The notes beneath the pieces are model-generated. The model ran no database searches. It was not told the origin of the DNA and saw only the letters and a list, made by a program, of their open reading frames with translations. From an uncultured Dorea sp. (GTDB lineage Bacteria > Bacillota > Clostridia > Lachnospirales > Lachnospiraceae), in contig CAJTZE010000016.1 of NCBI GenBank assembly GCA_910584265.1, positions 1 to 62,665 of the forward strand: a DNA stretch of 62,665 bases. The letters are read 5' to 3'. The translations under genes were made by a program, and so were the position numbers. Numbering within the stretch: position 1 is the first letter of the stretch; the number at the start of each line of letters is the position of its first letter. Positions 25,569 to 34,457 of the stretch are shown here, piece by piece.

Positions 25569-26618
25569 TTGAACGAAAGAATGATGAGATTTGCATGTCT
25601 GACAGGAAAAGGCATGGCCGAAATCCGGGAAAGACCGCTTTCGGAGATTGGTGATTTCGATGTGCTGCTGGAAATGAAGGCATGTAATATCTGCACAACG
25701 GACTATCAGCAGTGGCTGGGCTTAAGGGAGCATCAGGGCTACCCCATGGCAGGCGGGCATGAGGCGGCTGGAGTGGTTGTGGAAACTGGCGCAAAGGTTC
25801 GGGATCTGAAGCCGGGGGATCTGGTGGCGGCCGGATATACGGGCTGCGGCTTCTGCGATGCATGCCGCAGGGGCGAAGCGGATCAGTGTGCAGAGATGAT
25901 AGCAGACACTGAGGACGGATATAAGTGGGGAATGTTCGGGTTTTCCAACTATTGTGTGAAGAAAATCAATGGGCTGTATAAGATCAAAGCTTCGGTAAAT
26001 CCTTCCGAGGCAGGATTTCTGGAGCCTCTGGCAACGGTAATCCACGGAGCGAAGAAGCTTCGGATTCAGCCCTTTGAGACGGTGGCGGTTATCGGCGCGG
26101 GAACCATGGGACTGATCAACGCGCAGGTTGCGAGAGCATTCGGCGCAAAGGTAATTGTATCTGAGATGATGGAGAAGAAGCTGAAAACAGCGGAAGCCAT
26201 GGGATTTGCTGTAATCGACTGCAAAAAAGAGGATCCGGTGAAGGCTGTGATGGAGCTGACAGATGGAGAAGGAGTTGATGCAGTAATTGTTGCGGTGGGC
26301 GCCACTGCTGCTAATAAGCAGGCGATGGAGATGCTAAAAGAAAAGGACGGAAGAGTGCTGCTGTTCGCGGCGGGATATCCGGCTCCGGAGATTGATGTTG
26401 ACGCAAACCAGACCCATTACCGCCGGACAGAGATTATCGGAACCTTTGGGGCGGATAATACGGATTTTGCACAGGCTGCAAAGGCATTAAGCGCCGGAAT
26501 GGTAGATGTTTCCGGATTAATAGAAGAAAAGACGTTTACATTGGATGAAATTCAGGAGGCGTATAAGGAAGCGAGCAAGCCGGGAATGTACCGTGTCAGC
26601 GTATTGTTGGACAGGTAG
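25569..26618 (+). CDS. Zinc-dependent medium-chain dehydrogenase (sorbitol/galactitol-phosphate dehydrogenase-like)
   Basis: 349 residues of the MDR alcohol dehydrogenase family. Catalytic zinc ligands are likely Cys in ACNICTTDY and His-Glu in GGHEAAG. The structural-zinc segment CGFCDACRRGEADQC has four cysteines. The Rossmann motif VAVIGAGTMGLINAQVA is at about residues 172-188. Start taken as TTG 25569 behind GAGGTGAG; ATG 25581 is possible. Between an aldolase and a PTS, it probably oxidises an imported polyol phosphate to a ketose phosphate; the substrate is not known. Confidence 0.85.
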   Translation: MNERMMRFACLTGKGMAEIRERPLSEIGDFDVLLEMKACNICTTDYQQWLGLREHQGYPMAGGHEAAGVVVETGAKVRDLKPGDLVAAGYTGCGFCDACRRGEADQCAEMIADTEDGYKWGMFGFSNYCVKKINGLYKIKASVNPSEAGFLEPLATVIHGAKKLRIQPFETVAVIGAGTMGLINAQVARAFGAKVIVSEMMEKKLKTAEAMGFAVIDCKKEDPVKAVMELTDGEGVDAVIVAVGATAANKQAMEMLKEKDGRVLLFAAGYPAPEIDVDANQTHYRRTEIIGTFGADNTDFAQAAKALSAGMVDVSGLIEEKTFTLDEIQEAYKEASKPGMYRVSVLLDR

Positions 26619-26670
26619 CGGAACGGTAATAAGATTATATGCAATAACAGGATAAAAAGGAGATTTATGT

Positions 26671-27132
26671 ATGAAAACATATATACAGGAAACGGTTAAT
26701 CCGGATCTGCCGGGTATCATCCTGATGAGCCATGGCCCCCTGGCAGTTTCTCTGGTGGATACTGCTAAGATGGTATTTGGAGAGAGTGAGAATTTGGCCG
26801 CATTTTCCTTTGAGGAGGGGGATGATGCCGACCAGTACCGGCTGACGGCGGCGGAGGCCTTAGAGCGTTTCCCGGAGGGAAGTGTTGTGATGCTGGATTT
26901 ATTTGGAGGTACGCCCTGCAATCAGATGATGCGTTACATACAGGAGACAGGAAAGCCGTTGGAAATTGTGGCGGGTATGAATCTTCCGATGCTTGTCAGC
27001 GCCTTCCTTGCAAGAGAAAGCATGTCCGGAAAGACGCTTTCTCTGGATGCGGCATCAAATGGAAAAGAGAGTGTGTTCCGGGTAGATGTAGAGGGCTTTT
27101 TAAGTGACGATGATGATGACGATTTCGAGTAA
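26671..27132 (+). CDS. PTS mannose-family EIIA component
   Basis: Takes phosphate from HPr on His21 (ILMSHGPLA) and passes it to EIIB. 153 residues, with the typical GDDADQYRLTA and VMLDLFGGTPCN segments. Unusual C-terminal tail of consecutive aspartates (SDDDDDDFE), which recurs almost exactly in the linker of the fused IIC-IID protein of the same operon. RBS AAAAGGAG. Confidence 0.92.
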   Translation: MKTYIQETVNPDLPGIILMSHGPLAVSLVDTAKMVFGESENLAAFSFEEGDDADQYRLTAAEALERFPEGSVVMLDLFGGTPCNQMMRYIQETGKPLEIVAGMNLPMLVSAFLARESMSGKTLSLDAASNGKESVFRVDVEGFLSDDDDDDFE

Positions 27133-27193
27133 TCATCATTAGGCTTATGAGGTATAGAGGAACATGTTAACAACACACAGAGAGGAGGAAACT

Positions 27194-27688
27194 ATGGCAA
27201 GAAGATTAGCCATACGTGTGGACGACAGACTGATCCATGGACAGGTGATCACCCAATGGGTAAAGGTATTTAAGGCACAGCATATTATCGTGATTGATGA
27301 TAAAACAGCCGGGGATAAGATGCAGAAGAATATTCTGAAATTTGCGGCACCGCCGGAGATAAAGGTCAGCATTCTTTCTGCCGATAAGGCGGCCGAGACC
27401 TGGAAAAAGAACCAGTTTGGCACAAAGAATGTATTTGTTCTGTTTAGAGATGTCACACAGATTAAGGCAATGGCAGACCAGGGCGTTGTATTCGATGAGA
27501 TTACACTGGGAAATATGTCTATTGTAAATGGAAGAAAACAGATTTACAAGTCTACAGGATTTACAAAAGAAGAAGCAAAGGCGCTGTTTGATGTAGAAAA
27601 AGCGGGAACAAGGTTATTCTTTCAGACACAGCCGACGGATAAGAAGGAATCCCTTGATATGTTGAGAAAAGCATTTCCTGATGTGTAG
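27194..27688 (+). CDS. PTS mannose/sorbose-family EIIB component
   Basis: Phosphorylated on His15 (RVDDRLIHGQV) and transfers the phosphate to the incoming sugar. 164 residues, standard for a free-standing EIIB of the mannose-fructose-sorbose family. The frame is open from 27164, but ATG 27194 follows AGAGGAGGAAAC at ideal spacing and gives the normal N-terminus MARRLAIRVDDRL. Confidence 0.94.
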   Translation: MARRLAIRVDDRLIHGQVITQWVKVFKAQHIIVIDDKTAGDKMQKNILKFAAPPEIKVSILSADKAAETWKKNQFGTKNVFVLFRDVTQIKAMADQGVVFDEITLGNMSIVNGRKQIYKSTGFTKEEAKALFDVEKAGTRLFFQTQPTDKKESLDMLRKAFPDV

Positions 27689-27751
27689 ACGGCAGAACTG
27701 TGAAACAAAAGAGAGTAGAAAGTACTCAGAGAGGATTAAGAGGGAAAAGTT

Positions 27752-29389
27752 ATGACAATTTCACTGACACAAGCGATATTATTAGGATTGTTCTGTGGTA
27801 TCGCAAAAACCTGTATCCCATATACCTGGGGTGCGTTCCTGTTTAACACGGTAATCGGCAATGCTGTGATCGTAGGTGCAGTTATGGGGGACATGAAATC
27901 AGCAATGATCATCGGCGCGTCCCTGCAGCTTATTTATCTGGGGGTTATTTCTGCCGGTGGAAATCAGCCGTCAGACCCGTGTCTGGCATCCTATATTGCA
28001 ATTCCGTTTGCGATGGTATCAGGGCTGGATACAACGGCGGCAGTTGCTTTGGCAGTACCGCTGGGACTGCTCGGGCCTCAGATTACAAATCTGCTGTATC
28101 TGGCGGCCGGTTTCTTTGCGCAAAAGGGTGACAAATTCATCGAAAAAGGAGACGCTAAGGGCATGACCCGCTGGGCGGTTATTTATGTGGGCATTATACG
28201 ATGCATCGTATTTGGCGTTCCGGTTGCGATTGGATTGTATTTTGGCGCAGGCGCTCTGGAGGGAGTTCTGGATAATATTCCACAGTTTCTTACCAACGGA
28301 TTATCCGCGATTGGCTCTTGTCTGCCGGCGGTCGGATTTGCAATTATTGCAAGCTTGATTTCCAAGCCGAAATATATGCCGTTTTTCTTTGGAGGATTTT
28401 TCCTGATCCAGTATACCCATATCGGAACGATTCCTCTGCTGCTTCTGGGTCTGTTCTTAACCTTCCTGTATCTTACGTTTACGGCGAAGGATTATCTGCA
28501 CAGTACAGATGATGACGACGATGATTTTGAGGATGACGATGAGGAAGAAGATGTGGCGGCGTCGGCAGGCGTAAGAATGCTGTCCAAGAAGGACATTTTA
28601 AAGAGCTGGGTGCTCTATTGGGTTACTGCAGAGGTCGGCCACAGCTTTGAACGTATGCAGGCGCCGATGTTCTGTACTGCTATGAACCCGGCTTTGAAGA
28701 AGTTCTATAAGGATGATAAGGAGCACTATGTTGAGGCGCTGAAGAGACATATGACCTTCTTCAATTCGGAGGCGCATTGGGGCGGCGGTCCGATTCTGGG
28801 GCTGTCCCTGGCAATGGAGGAGAAAAAGTCGCAGAATTATGACGCGATTCCAGGGGAAGTAATTCTTGATATTAAGACAGGTCTTATGGGGCCGCTGGCA
28901 GGACTTGGCGATACCATTTCATGGTCTACACTGATGTATCTGTTCATCGGATTATTTCTGCCGCTGGCACAGCAGGGTAATCCGATCGGCGGTATTGCAC
29001 CGATTGTACTCCTGACAGTCTATGGTTTTGCGGTTGGATACTTCCTGACGGAGAAATGTTATACATACGGATATTCTTTTGCGGAGAATATGCTGAAATC
29101 CGGTTTGATCAATATGATCATCGCTGGGGCAAGTATCCTTGGATTGTTCATGATGGGCGGTCTGGCATCTACCTACGTAACGGTAAGCACGCCTCTGGCA
29201 TTTGCAACAGAGAGCTACACGACAACTCTGCAGGGAATCTTAGATTCCATCGCTCCTGGTCTTCTGCCGCTTGCAGTTGTATGCAGCGTATGGGCTTATC
29301 TGGCAAGAGTAAAACGGAATTATTTTATGGCTACGATCGGACTTACGGTGGCGGCATTGGCGTTAGGCTGTGCTGGAGTTCTGATTTAA
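27752..29389 (+). CDS. Fused PTS mannose-family EIIC-EIID permease
   Basis: Usually IIC and IID are separate proteins; here 545 residues carry both. IIC is about 1-250 (TM-rich, ISAGGNQPSDPCLASYIAIP), and IID is about 272-545 (LSKKDILKSWVLYWVTAEVGHSFERMQAPMF and HMTFFNSEAHWGGGPILGLSLAMEE). They are joined by a very acidic linker of about 20 residues (DDDDDDFEDDDEEED). There is no stop or frameshift between the halves, so the fusion is genuine. The linker echoes the EIIA tail. The pore imports and phosphorylates a sugar or polyol of unknown identity. Confidence 0.92.
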   Translation: MTISLTQAILLGLFCGIAKTCIPYTWGAFLFNTVIGNAVIVGAVMGDMKSAMIIGASLQLIYLGVISAGGNQPSDPCLASYIAIPFAMVSGLDTTAAVALAVPLGLLGPQITNLLYLAAGFFAQKGDKFIEKGDAKGMTRWAVIYVGIIRCIVFGVPVAIGLYFGAGALEGVLDNIPQFLTNGLSAIGSCLPAVGFAIIASLISKPKYMPFFFGGFFLIQYTHIGTIPLLLLGLFLTFLYLTFTAKDYLHSTDDDDDDFEDDDEEEDVAASAGVRMLSKKDILKSWVLYWVTAEVGHSFERMQAPMFCTAMNPALKKFYKDDKEHYVEALKRHMTFFNSEAHWGGGPILGLSLAMEEKKSQNYDAIPGEVILDIKTGLMGPLAGLGDTISWSTLMYLFIGLFLPLAQQGNPIGGIAPIVLLTVYGFAVGYFLTEKCYTYGYSFAENMLKSGLINMIIAGASILGLFMMGGLASTYVTVSTPLAFATESYTTTLQGILDSIAPGLLPLAVVCSVWAYLARVKRNYFMATIGLTVAALALGCAGVLI

Positions 29390-29404
29390 CCGGGAATGTG
29401 TGGA

Positions 29405-29434
29405 TTGACGAAGCGCACTGAAATTCGTTATACT
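29405..29434 (+). promoter_or_regulatory. Promoter of the SorC-family regulator
   Basis: TTGACG, 18-base spacer, TATACT, 46 bases before the TTG start. Confidence 0.7.
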
Positions 29435-29479
29435 AAAATATAATAATATTTAGAATATGATTGGGACAGGTGTGCGAAG

Positions 29480-30445
29480 TTGAGAGAAGACAGATTCATA
29501 ATTAAAGTAGTTGAGATGCATTATATTCAGGGAATGTCGCAGGTGGAGATTTCCCAGAGGCTTGGAGTTTCAAGAACGACCGTTTCACGGACTCTGGCAC
29601 AGGCAAGACAGCGCAGATATATTGAATTTAAGGTAAATTATCCGGATACCGTTACACCGGGAAGTGAGAGTAATCTGGAGCAGAAGTTTGGATTAAAGGA
29701 AGCGGTTGTTGTTACGGAAAAATCAGATTCCGACATGGATCAGGAGATTGCATTTTTTGCTTCGGATTATCTGTTCCGGGTCATGAAGAATCACATGACG
29801 CTTGCATACGCAAGCGGACGTGCTCTGAAGAATCTTGCAGACTGTATGAAGAATGACGTACGCCTGAAGTTTCTGGAGCTGAGTGACGTGAAGGTGGTGC
29901 CGTTGATCGCAACCTATAATGCGGCGGAGAATGTCAGCATGAAACATAGGATGGCTTACTCGAACTATAGTATGGATTTGATCGCGCAGCTGCTGGAAGG
30001 CCGGGTGTATCATCTTTTGATGCCGCCGATCGTATCCTCTAAACAGATCCGGGATGACTTTTTTCAGGAGCCGAGCATCCGGGAAATCGTGTCCAGGATC
30101 GAAAGGGCGGATGTGGCGGTAGTAGGTATTGGCACACTGCAGGAGGAATCAGCAGGTATTTATGCCAATATGATCGGCATGGAGGAATTTGACCGTTTGT
30201 CAAAGAAGGGCGGCGTCAGTGAATTCCTGCTGCATGTTATTGATAAGGATGGACAGATTGTGGATGACGAATATGAGTATCATGTTAGCAGTATCAATCT
30301 GGAGAAGTTTAAGAAAATTCCGATTCGGATTGGCGTTGCCTATGGGATGGAGAAGAAGGAAGCGATTCTTGCATCCCTAAGAGGAGGCCTGATTAATGTA
30401 TTAATCACAGACGAACACGTAGCAGAGTATTTGGCTGAAGTTTAA
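29480..30445 (+). CDS. SorC/DeoR-type sugar-binding transcriptional regulator
   Basis: 321 residues. The N-terminal helix-turn-helix (MSQVEISQRLGVSRTTVSRTLAQARQRRYIEF, about 18-50) is followed by a SorC sugar-phosphate-binding domain (LAYASGRALKNLA, VVGIGTLQEESAG, GLINVLITDEHVAEYL). Start TTG 29480 with ACAGGTG upstream. It has its own promoter and follows the PTS operon. Members of this family respond to a phosphorylated sugar, so this is the likely regulator of the operon, acting through the palindromes at 24519-24615. Confidence 0.9.
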   Translation: MREDRFIIKVVEMHYIQGMSQVEISQRLGVSRTTVSRTLAQARQRRYIEFKVNYPDTVTPGSESNLEQKFGLKEAVVVTEKSDSDMDQEIAFFASDYLFRVMKNHMTLAYASGRALKNLADCMKNDVRLKFLELSDVKVVPLIATYNAAENVSMKHRMAYSNYSMDLIAQLLEGRVYHLLMPPIVSSKQIRDDFFQEPSIREIVSRIERADVAVVGIGTLQEESAGIYANMIGMEEFDRLSKKGGVSEFLLHVIDKDGQIVDDEYEYHVSSINLEKFKKIPIRIGVAYGMEKKEAILASLRGGLINVLITDEHVAEYLAEV

Positions 30446-30449
30446 TCTT

Positions 30450-30482
30450 AAGGACCCCCAAGGTTATCTGGGGGTCCTTTGC
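30450..30482 (+). terminator. Terminator after the SorC-family regulator
   Basis: Eleven-base arms AAGGACCCCCA and TGGGGGTCCTT, loop AGGTTATC, then TTTGCTCTT. A second hairpin (GGCAAGAGG/CCTCTTTGCC, 30491-30516, one bulge) follows immediately. Confidence 0.9.
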
Positions 30483-30549
30483 TCTTGGCCGGCAAGAGGC
30501 GCGTGCCCTCTTTGCCCGCGGAGGGTATCATATTAGAAGGAGAAAAAAT

Positions 30550-31572
30550 ATGCATACGGTAATAAAACCAAAGCTTGAGGAGACGAAGCAGCATGCATTT
30601 GAAAAACAGGTATTGGAAAGGGAGATGGCGAAGGGCGAACCGAGAGTATCGGAATTTTACCAGAGAGCAGAGATTCCCTGCAAAGATATCGATCTGTTTA
30701 CGCTGCGTCCCAGTATGAAAAAGCTGGGAGAGGATATTACGACAGAGGAAATACAAATTGTAAATAAAATTATTCCAATGGGAAATCATATGATTCCAGT
30801 GCAGGTCTATAAACGTAAGGATGCGGCGGGAAAAAAGAAGGCAATGCTTTTTGTCCATGGAGGAGGCTTCTTTGGCGGAGATGTGGAAGGCAAGGCGAAC
30901 CAGTGCAAGTATTTGGCGGAGCAGGCGGACGTTGTGGTAGTATCGCCTGAGTACCGGCTGGCGCCTGAGACTCCCTGGCCGGGGGCCGTGGATGATGTGA
31001 TGGGAACATTGGAATGGATGGCGGCATCAGCCGAGGAATTGGAAATTGATGCGGATAAGATTGCGATGTCTGGTGAAAGCGCCGGGGGAACCCTGATAGG
31101 AAACTGCTGTCTGCTGGACGCAGGGAGGCATATCAAGGAAGCGTTTTATATCTATGGTGCAGTGGATCTTGTACCGGCGGATGAAACGCCTTACGGATGG
31201 GACTATTCCTTATATCAGATTGATGAGGAACAGAAGGATTATATTATGGGACGCCTGCATAAGTTTAAGGAAGTAACAGAGCTTATGGAGCCGTTATATA
31301 TTCAGAATAGTGCTTCGGCGCGGGACGGAAGGGTGTCTCCGTTTTATGCGGAGGATTTCAGCAAACATCCAAAAACAGTGATGATTAATGCGGAATTTGA
31401 CTATTTCCGCATCTGCGACGAGCTGTATGCGAGGAAGCTGGAAGAGGCCGGCGTGGAAGTGGAGATTATTCATTATGAGGGACTTGACCATGGGTTCTTC
31501 GACCGTTTGGGTACGCTCCCACAGGCAGCAGACTGTATTCAGGAAATTGCAAAGCGGATGAGGGAGTTATAG
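30550..31572 (+). CDS. Alpha/beta hydrolase, HSL-type esterase
   Basis: 340 residues. The oxyanion-hole motif HGGGFFGGD (about 97-105) and nucleophile elbow GESAGG (about 177-182) define the hormone-sensitive-lipase esterase group; catalytic Asp and His are probably in the INAEFDYFR and GLDHGFFD regions. No signal peptide, so cytoplasmic. RBS AGAAGGAG. Substrate unknown; it could remove acetyl groups from imported glycans, but nothing in the sequence proves this. Confidence 0.85.
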   Translation: MHTVIKPKLEETKQHAFEKQVLEREMAKGEPRVSEFYQRAEIPCKDIDLFTLRPSMKKLGEDITTEEIQIVNKIIPMGNHMIPVQVYKRKDAAGKKKAMLFVHGGGFFGGDVEGKANQCKYLAEQADVVVVSPEYRLAPETPWPGAVDDVMGTLEWMAASAEELEIDADKIAMSGESAGGTLIGNCCLLDAGRHIKEAFYIYGAVDLVPADETPYGWDYSLYQIDEEQKDYIMGRLHKFKEVTELMEPLYIQNSASARDGRVSPFYAEDFSKHPKTVMINAEFDYFRICDELYARKLEEAGVEVEIIHYEGLDHGFFDRLGTLPQAADCIQEIAKRMREL

Positions 31573-31626
31573 AGGGAAGATAAGAATGTCTAATATTTAT
31601 ATAAGAAATGATATGGGGCAGGCATA

Positions 31627-31655
31627 TTGACAATTGTCTGCCCCGATGGTAAATT
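31627..31655 (+). promoter_or_regulatory. Promoter of the EamA transporter gene
   Basis: Consensus TTGACA, 17-base spacer, TAAATT, ending 47 bases before the ATG. Confidence 0.72.
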
Positions 31656-31702
31656 TTCTCGTGGAATTAATTTTACGATAAGGAATGTGAGGGAATTTAC
31701 AA

Positions 31703-32644
31703 ATGAACGGTACATGGAAAGGCTATGTATGCATCCTGACTGCGGGATGTTTATGGGGGACAAACGGCTTGTTTGTAAAATTGATGCAGGAGTGCGGTTC
31801 GTCTTCGGCATATACGGGATTTGTGAGGATCGTGCTGAGCTTTTTGATTTTGGTGGTAATCACTCTGGTAAAGGAAGGACCGGGGGCATTTAAGATTAAC
31901 AGAAATACTTTGATATCCTGTGCGATGCTTGGATTAGTGTGTCAGGCGCTCTATAATTATGTATACAACTCGGCGATAAATTCTCTGGGAGTGTCCTTTG
32001 CCTGTGTGATGACGTACATGTCTCCGGCATTTGCGGGTGTGATTTCATATTTTCTGTTCCGCGAAAAATTCGGGCCGAACAAATATCTTGCTATGGCATT
32101 GAATTTGATTGGATGTGTGCTGACGGTTACGGGCGAAAGCTTGAAGGGAGTGTCCTTTGCGGCTTCCGGGCTGCTATTCGGACTGGCCTCTGCCGCCTGC
32201 TATTCACTGGTGGGGATATTTGGACGGATTGCTTCTGGCGAGGCGTCCCCTTATGTGGTGGCGGCTTATAATTTTCTGTTTGGGTCAGTCTTTCTGGGCT
32301 TGTTTGGACATCCGTGGACGACTGTTCAGAATCCTATGGAGCCGGGAATCCTGCTTTATGGATTTATCTATGCGCTGATACCTACCGGCATCTGTTATAT
32401 TATTTATTTTACCGGTGTCAGCAGGATTAAGGAGAGCAGCAAGGTTCCGGTAGCGGCATCCGTGGAGAATATTGTTGCCGTGGTGATTGGAGTGCTGGTA
32501 TTCCACGAGAAAGTCGGGATGGCAAATGCGGCCGGGATTGCGCTGGTTCTGTGCTCTATCGCAGTGATGAATCTGGAATTTCCGGCAGGCAGAGGACGGA
32601 GGCTTGGAATCCGTTTCAGAAAACACGGCCATGCGGCAGTGTAA
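31703..32644 (+). CDS. EamA/DMT superfamily transporter
   Basis: 313 residues with ten hydrophobic segments in two repeated EamA units (about 5-145 and 155-295), for example GYVCILTAGCLWGTNGLFVKL and ASVENIVAVVIGVLVFHEKVGMANAAG. A cytoplasmic membrane exporter or importer for a small metabolite; substrate unknown. Basic C-terminus (RRLGIRFRKHGHAAV). It stands alone with its own promoter. Confidence 0.85.
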   Translation: MNGTWKGYVCILTAGCLWGTNGLFVKLMQECGSSSAYTGFVRIVLSFLILVVITLVKEGPGAFKINRNTLISCAMLGLVCQALYNYVYNSAINSLGVSFACVMTYMSPAFAGVISYFLFREKFGPNKYLAMALNLIGCVLTVTGESLKGVSFAASGLLFGLASAACYSLVGIFGRIASGEASPYVVAAYNFLFGSVFLGLFGHPWTTVQNPMEPGILLYGFIYALIPTGICYIIYFTGVSRIKESSKVPVAASVENIVAVVIGVLVFHEKVGMANAAGIALVLCSIAVMNLEFPAGRGRRLGIRFRKHGHAAV

Positions 32645-32810
32645 AAGAGAGCAGTATTCCCGGACAGCTGCCAGCCTGTATTTGGAATAAATGATGAAAC
32701 CGCGGAATCATAATGTGGTATAAAATATAGAATTTTCCGACGTTTATTCTGCTTTTCAGAAAAATAGAGGGAATTGTGCGCATGAGTTGCAAATTTTTCG
32801 CTTGGTGTTA
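32645..32810. other. Spacer between the EamA gene and the ABC operon promoter
   Basis: No supported gene and no clear terminator. An AT-rich stretch precedes the promoter at 32811. Confidence 0.4.
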
Positions 32811-32839
32811 TTGACACTTGTTCAGCGGCATGTTAATAT
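32811..32839 (+). promoter_or_regulatory. Strong promoter of the ABC sugar importer
   Basis: TTGACA, 17-base spacer, TAATAT. It leaves a leader of about 200 bases (32847-33049) before the binding-protein gene, with a possible GCCGGCG-containing stem near 32920 but no recognised riboswitch. Confidence 0.82.
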
Positions 32840-33049
32840 AATCTAAACATATTAGTAGTATTGTATAAATATCAAGGTATTTTATATTCTATCTTTGTGC
32901 TATTTGTAATATATTTTCGCCGGCGTTTCATTAAGCCGAAGTGATGCGAATTTGCAGACAACTCGGCCAATTGTACAAGATATTTATTGATAGGAATGAT
33001 AGGGATTTGTATTTTTGATATGTACAATGCGTTTAGAAGGAGGAAAAGT

Positions 33050-34312
33050 ATGAAAAAATTTATAGCGCTCTCCCTGAGTATGGTAGCGGCTTTGTCGCTC
33101 GCGGCATGTGGCGGCGGTTCCACATCTGATTCTGGTGATAAGGACGAAGGCGGGGAGAGCAGCGGCAAAACAGAGATTAGTGCAGTAGTGGCTCAGTATG
33201 GACAGAATACTGCAGACTGGTGGAAGGGATTTGAGGAAGATTTTGAGAAAGACAATCAGGATATTGACCTGAATGTAGAGGTTGTTTCGTGGAATGATAT
33301 TGGCCAGAAGGTTACAACATTAATTTCTAATAATCAGGCTCCTGATATTCTGAATATTGATGTATTTGCAGATTATCAGGCGGATGACCTGCTCCTTCCG
33401 GCAGAGGATTATGTATCGGAAGAGACTTATGGCAAGATGTATGACGCATTCTTAGAGCAGTCAGATATAGACGGAACAATCTGGGCAATCCCGGATCTTG
33501 CATCTGTTCGTACTATGTTCTATAACAAACAGATTCTGGTGGATGCTGGAGTAGAAGTTCCTACTACGTGGGATGAACTGACAGAAGCCTGCAAGAAGAT
33601 TAAAGAGAAATTCCCGGATGTTTATCCATGGGGTATTGATATGACTACAGATGAAGGCCAGGCTGCATTTTCTTACTATGTATGGAACAACGGCGGAGAC
33701 TTTACAGATGCTGACGGCAACTGGACTCTGAACAGCGCAGAGAACGTAGAAGCAATTGAATATGCAATCGGCCTTGTAAATGACGGCTATACCAATACGG
33801 ATCCGGCAAATGATACCAGATACGACCTGCAGGATAATTTTGGTACCGGCAAGATTGCTATGCTGATTGCACCGAACAGCCTTCCAACTTATATTGCTGA
33901 GAATGGCAACGAAGTGGATTACGGCATTGCTCCGATTCCGAGCAACACCGGAACATCAGTAGCACAGGGCGTTATGGACAGATTTATGTGTTTCGATAAC
34001 GATTATTCAGATGAAGAGCTTGCTGCTATTACTACATTCTTCGACTATTTCTATGAGGACGCGCGTTATTCGGAATGGGTTGAGATGGAAGGTTTCCTGC
34101 CTGCAACCACTACCGGCGGCGAGGCACTTGCAGCAAAGGACGAGGCTATGGCTGAGTGGATCGACATTGTAGGAAGCTGTAAATTCTATCCTACAGCTAA
34201 GGCTGAATGGGCAGATGTTAAGCAGGGCGTTATCAATGCTGAGCAGAATGCATTATTAGGTGAAAGTGTTCAGGATCAGCTTGACAGCTTGCAGTCAGAG
34301 ATTGCTCCATAA
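33050..34312 (+). CDS. ABC transporter sugar-binding lipoprotein
   Basis: Extracellular solute-binding protein (family 1) of 420 residues. Signal peptide MKKFIALSLSMVAALSLAAC ends in the lipobox LAAC, followed by a Gly/Ser-rich tether. The body has the typical DILNIDVFADYQAD and NPTTWDEL-like (VPTTWDELTEACKKI) segments. ATG 33050 follows AGAAGGAGGAAA; an upstream in-frame codon at 32987 is not used. Two permeases follow but no ATPase gene, so a shared MsmX-like ATPase is likely. Context with nagB, nahK and nagA suggests an amino-sugar or host-glycan oligosaccharide. Confidence 0.93.
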   Translation: MKKFIALSLSMVAALSLAACGGGSTSDSGDKDEGGESSGKTEISAVVAQYGQNTADWWKGFEEDFEKDNQDIDLNVEVVSWNDIGQKVTTLISNNQAPDILNIDVFADYQADDLLLPAEDYVSEETYGKMYDAFLEQSDIDGTIWAIPDLASVRTMFYNKQILVDAGVEVPTTWDELTEACKKIKEKFPDVYPWGIDMTTDEGQAAFSYYVWNNGGDFTDADGNWTLNSAENVEAIEYAIGLVNDGYTNTDPANDTRYDLQDNFGTGKIAMLIAPNSLPTYIAENGNEVDYGIAPIPSNTGTSVAQGVMDRFMCFDNDYSDEELAAITTFFDYFYEDARYSEWVEMEGFLPATTTGGEALAAKDEAMAEWIDIVGSCKFYPTAKAEWADVKQGVINAEQNALLGESVQDQLDSLQSEIAP

Positions 34313-34377
34313 TGAATAAGCTGAGTGAAGGCAATTATCTAAGAGGAAGAGATTAGTCCCTGTGTCAGATAGGGATA

Positions 34378-34409
34378 GGGGCCGGGCTGGTTTAGGCCCG
34401 GCTCTTTTT
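34378..34409 (+). terminator. Terminator/attenuator after the binding-protein gene
   Basis: GCCGGGC (34381-34387) and GCCCGGC (34396-34402), extended by G-T pairs, then CTTTTT. It probably lowers transcription into the permease genes, a common way to make the binding protein in excess. Confidence 0.8.
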
Positions 34410-34451
34410 AATTATATAGGAAATTCCTTGGGATTTCCTATATAATTAAAA
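34406..34451. repeat. 19-bp perfect inverted repeat
   Basis: Arms 34406-34424 and 34433-34451 are exact complements (core AATTATATAGGAAAT / ATTTCCTATATAATT) with an 8-base loop. It overlaps the T-run of the preceding terminator. It forms a long AU-rich hairpin and may protect the 3' end of the upstream message. Confidence 0.8.
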
Positions 34452-34457
34452 TAAGAT

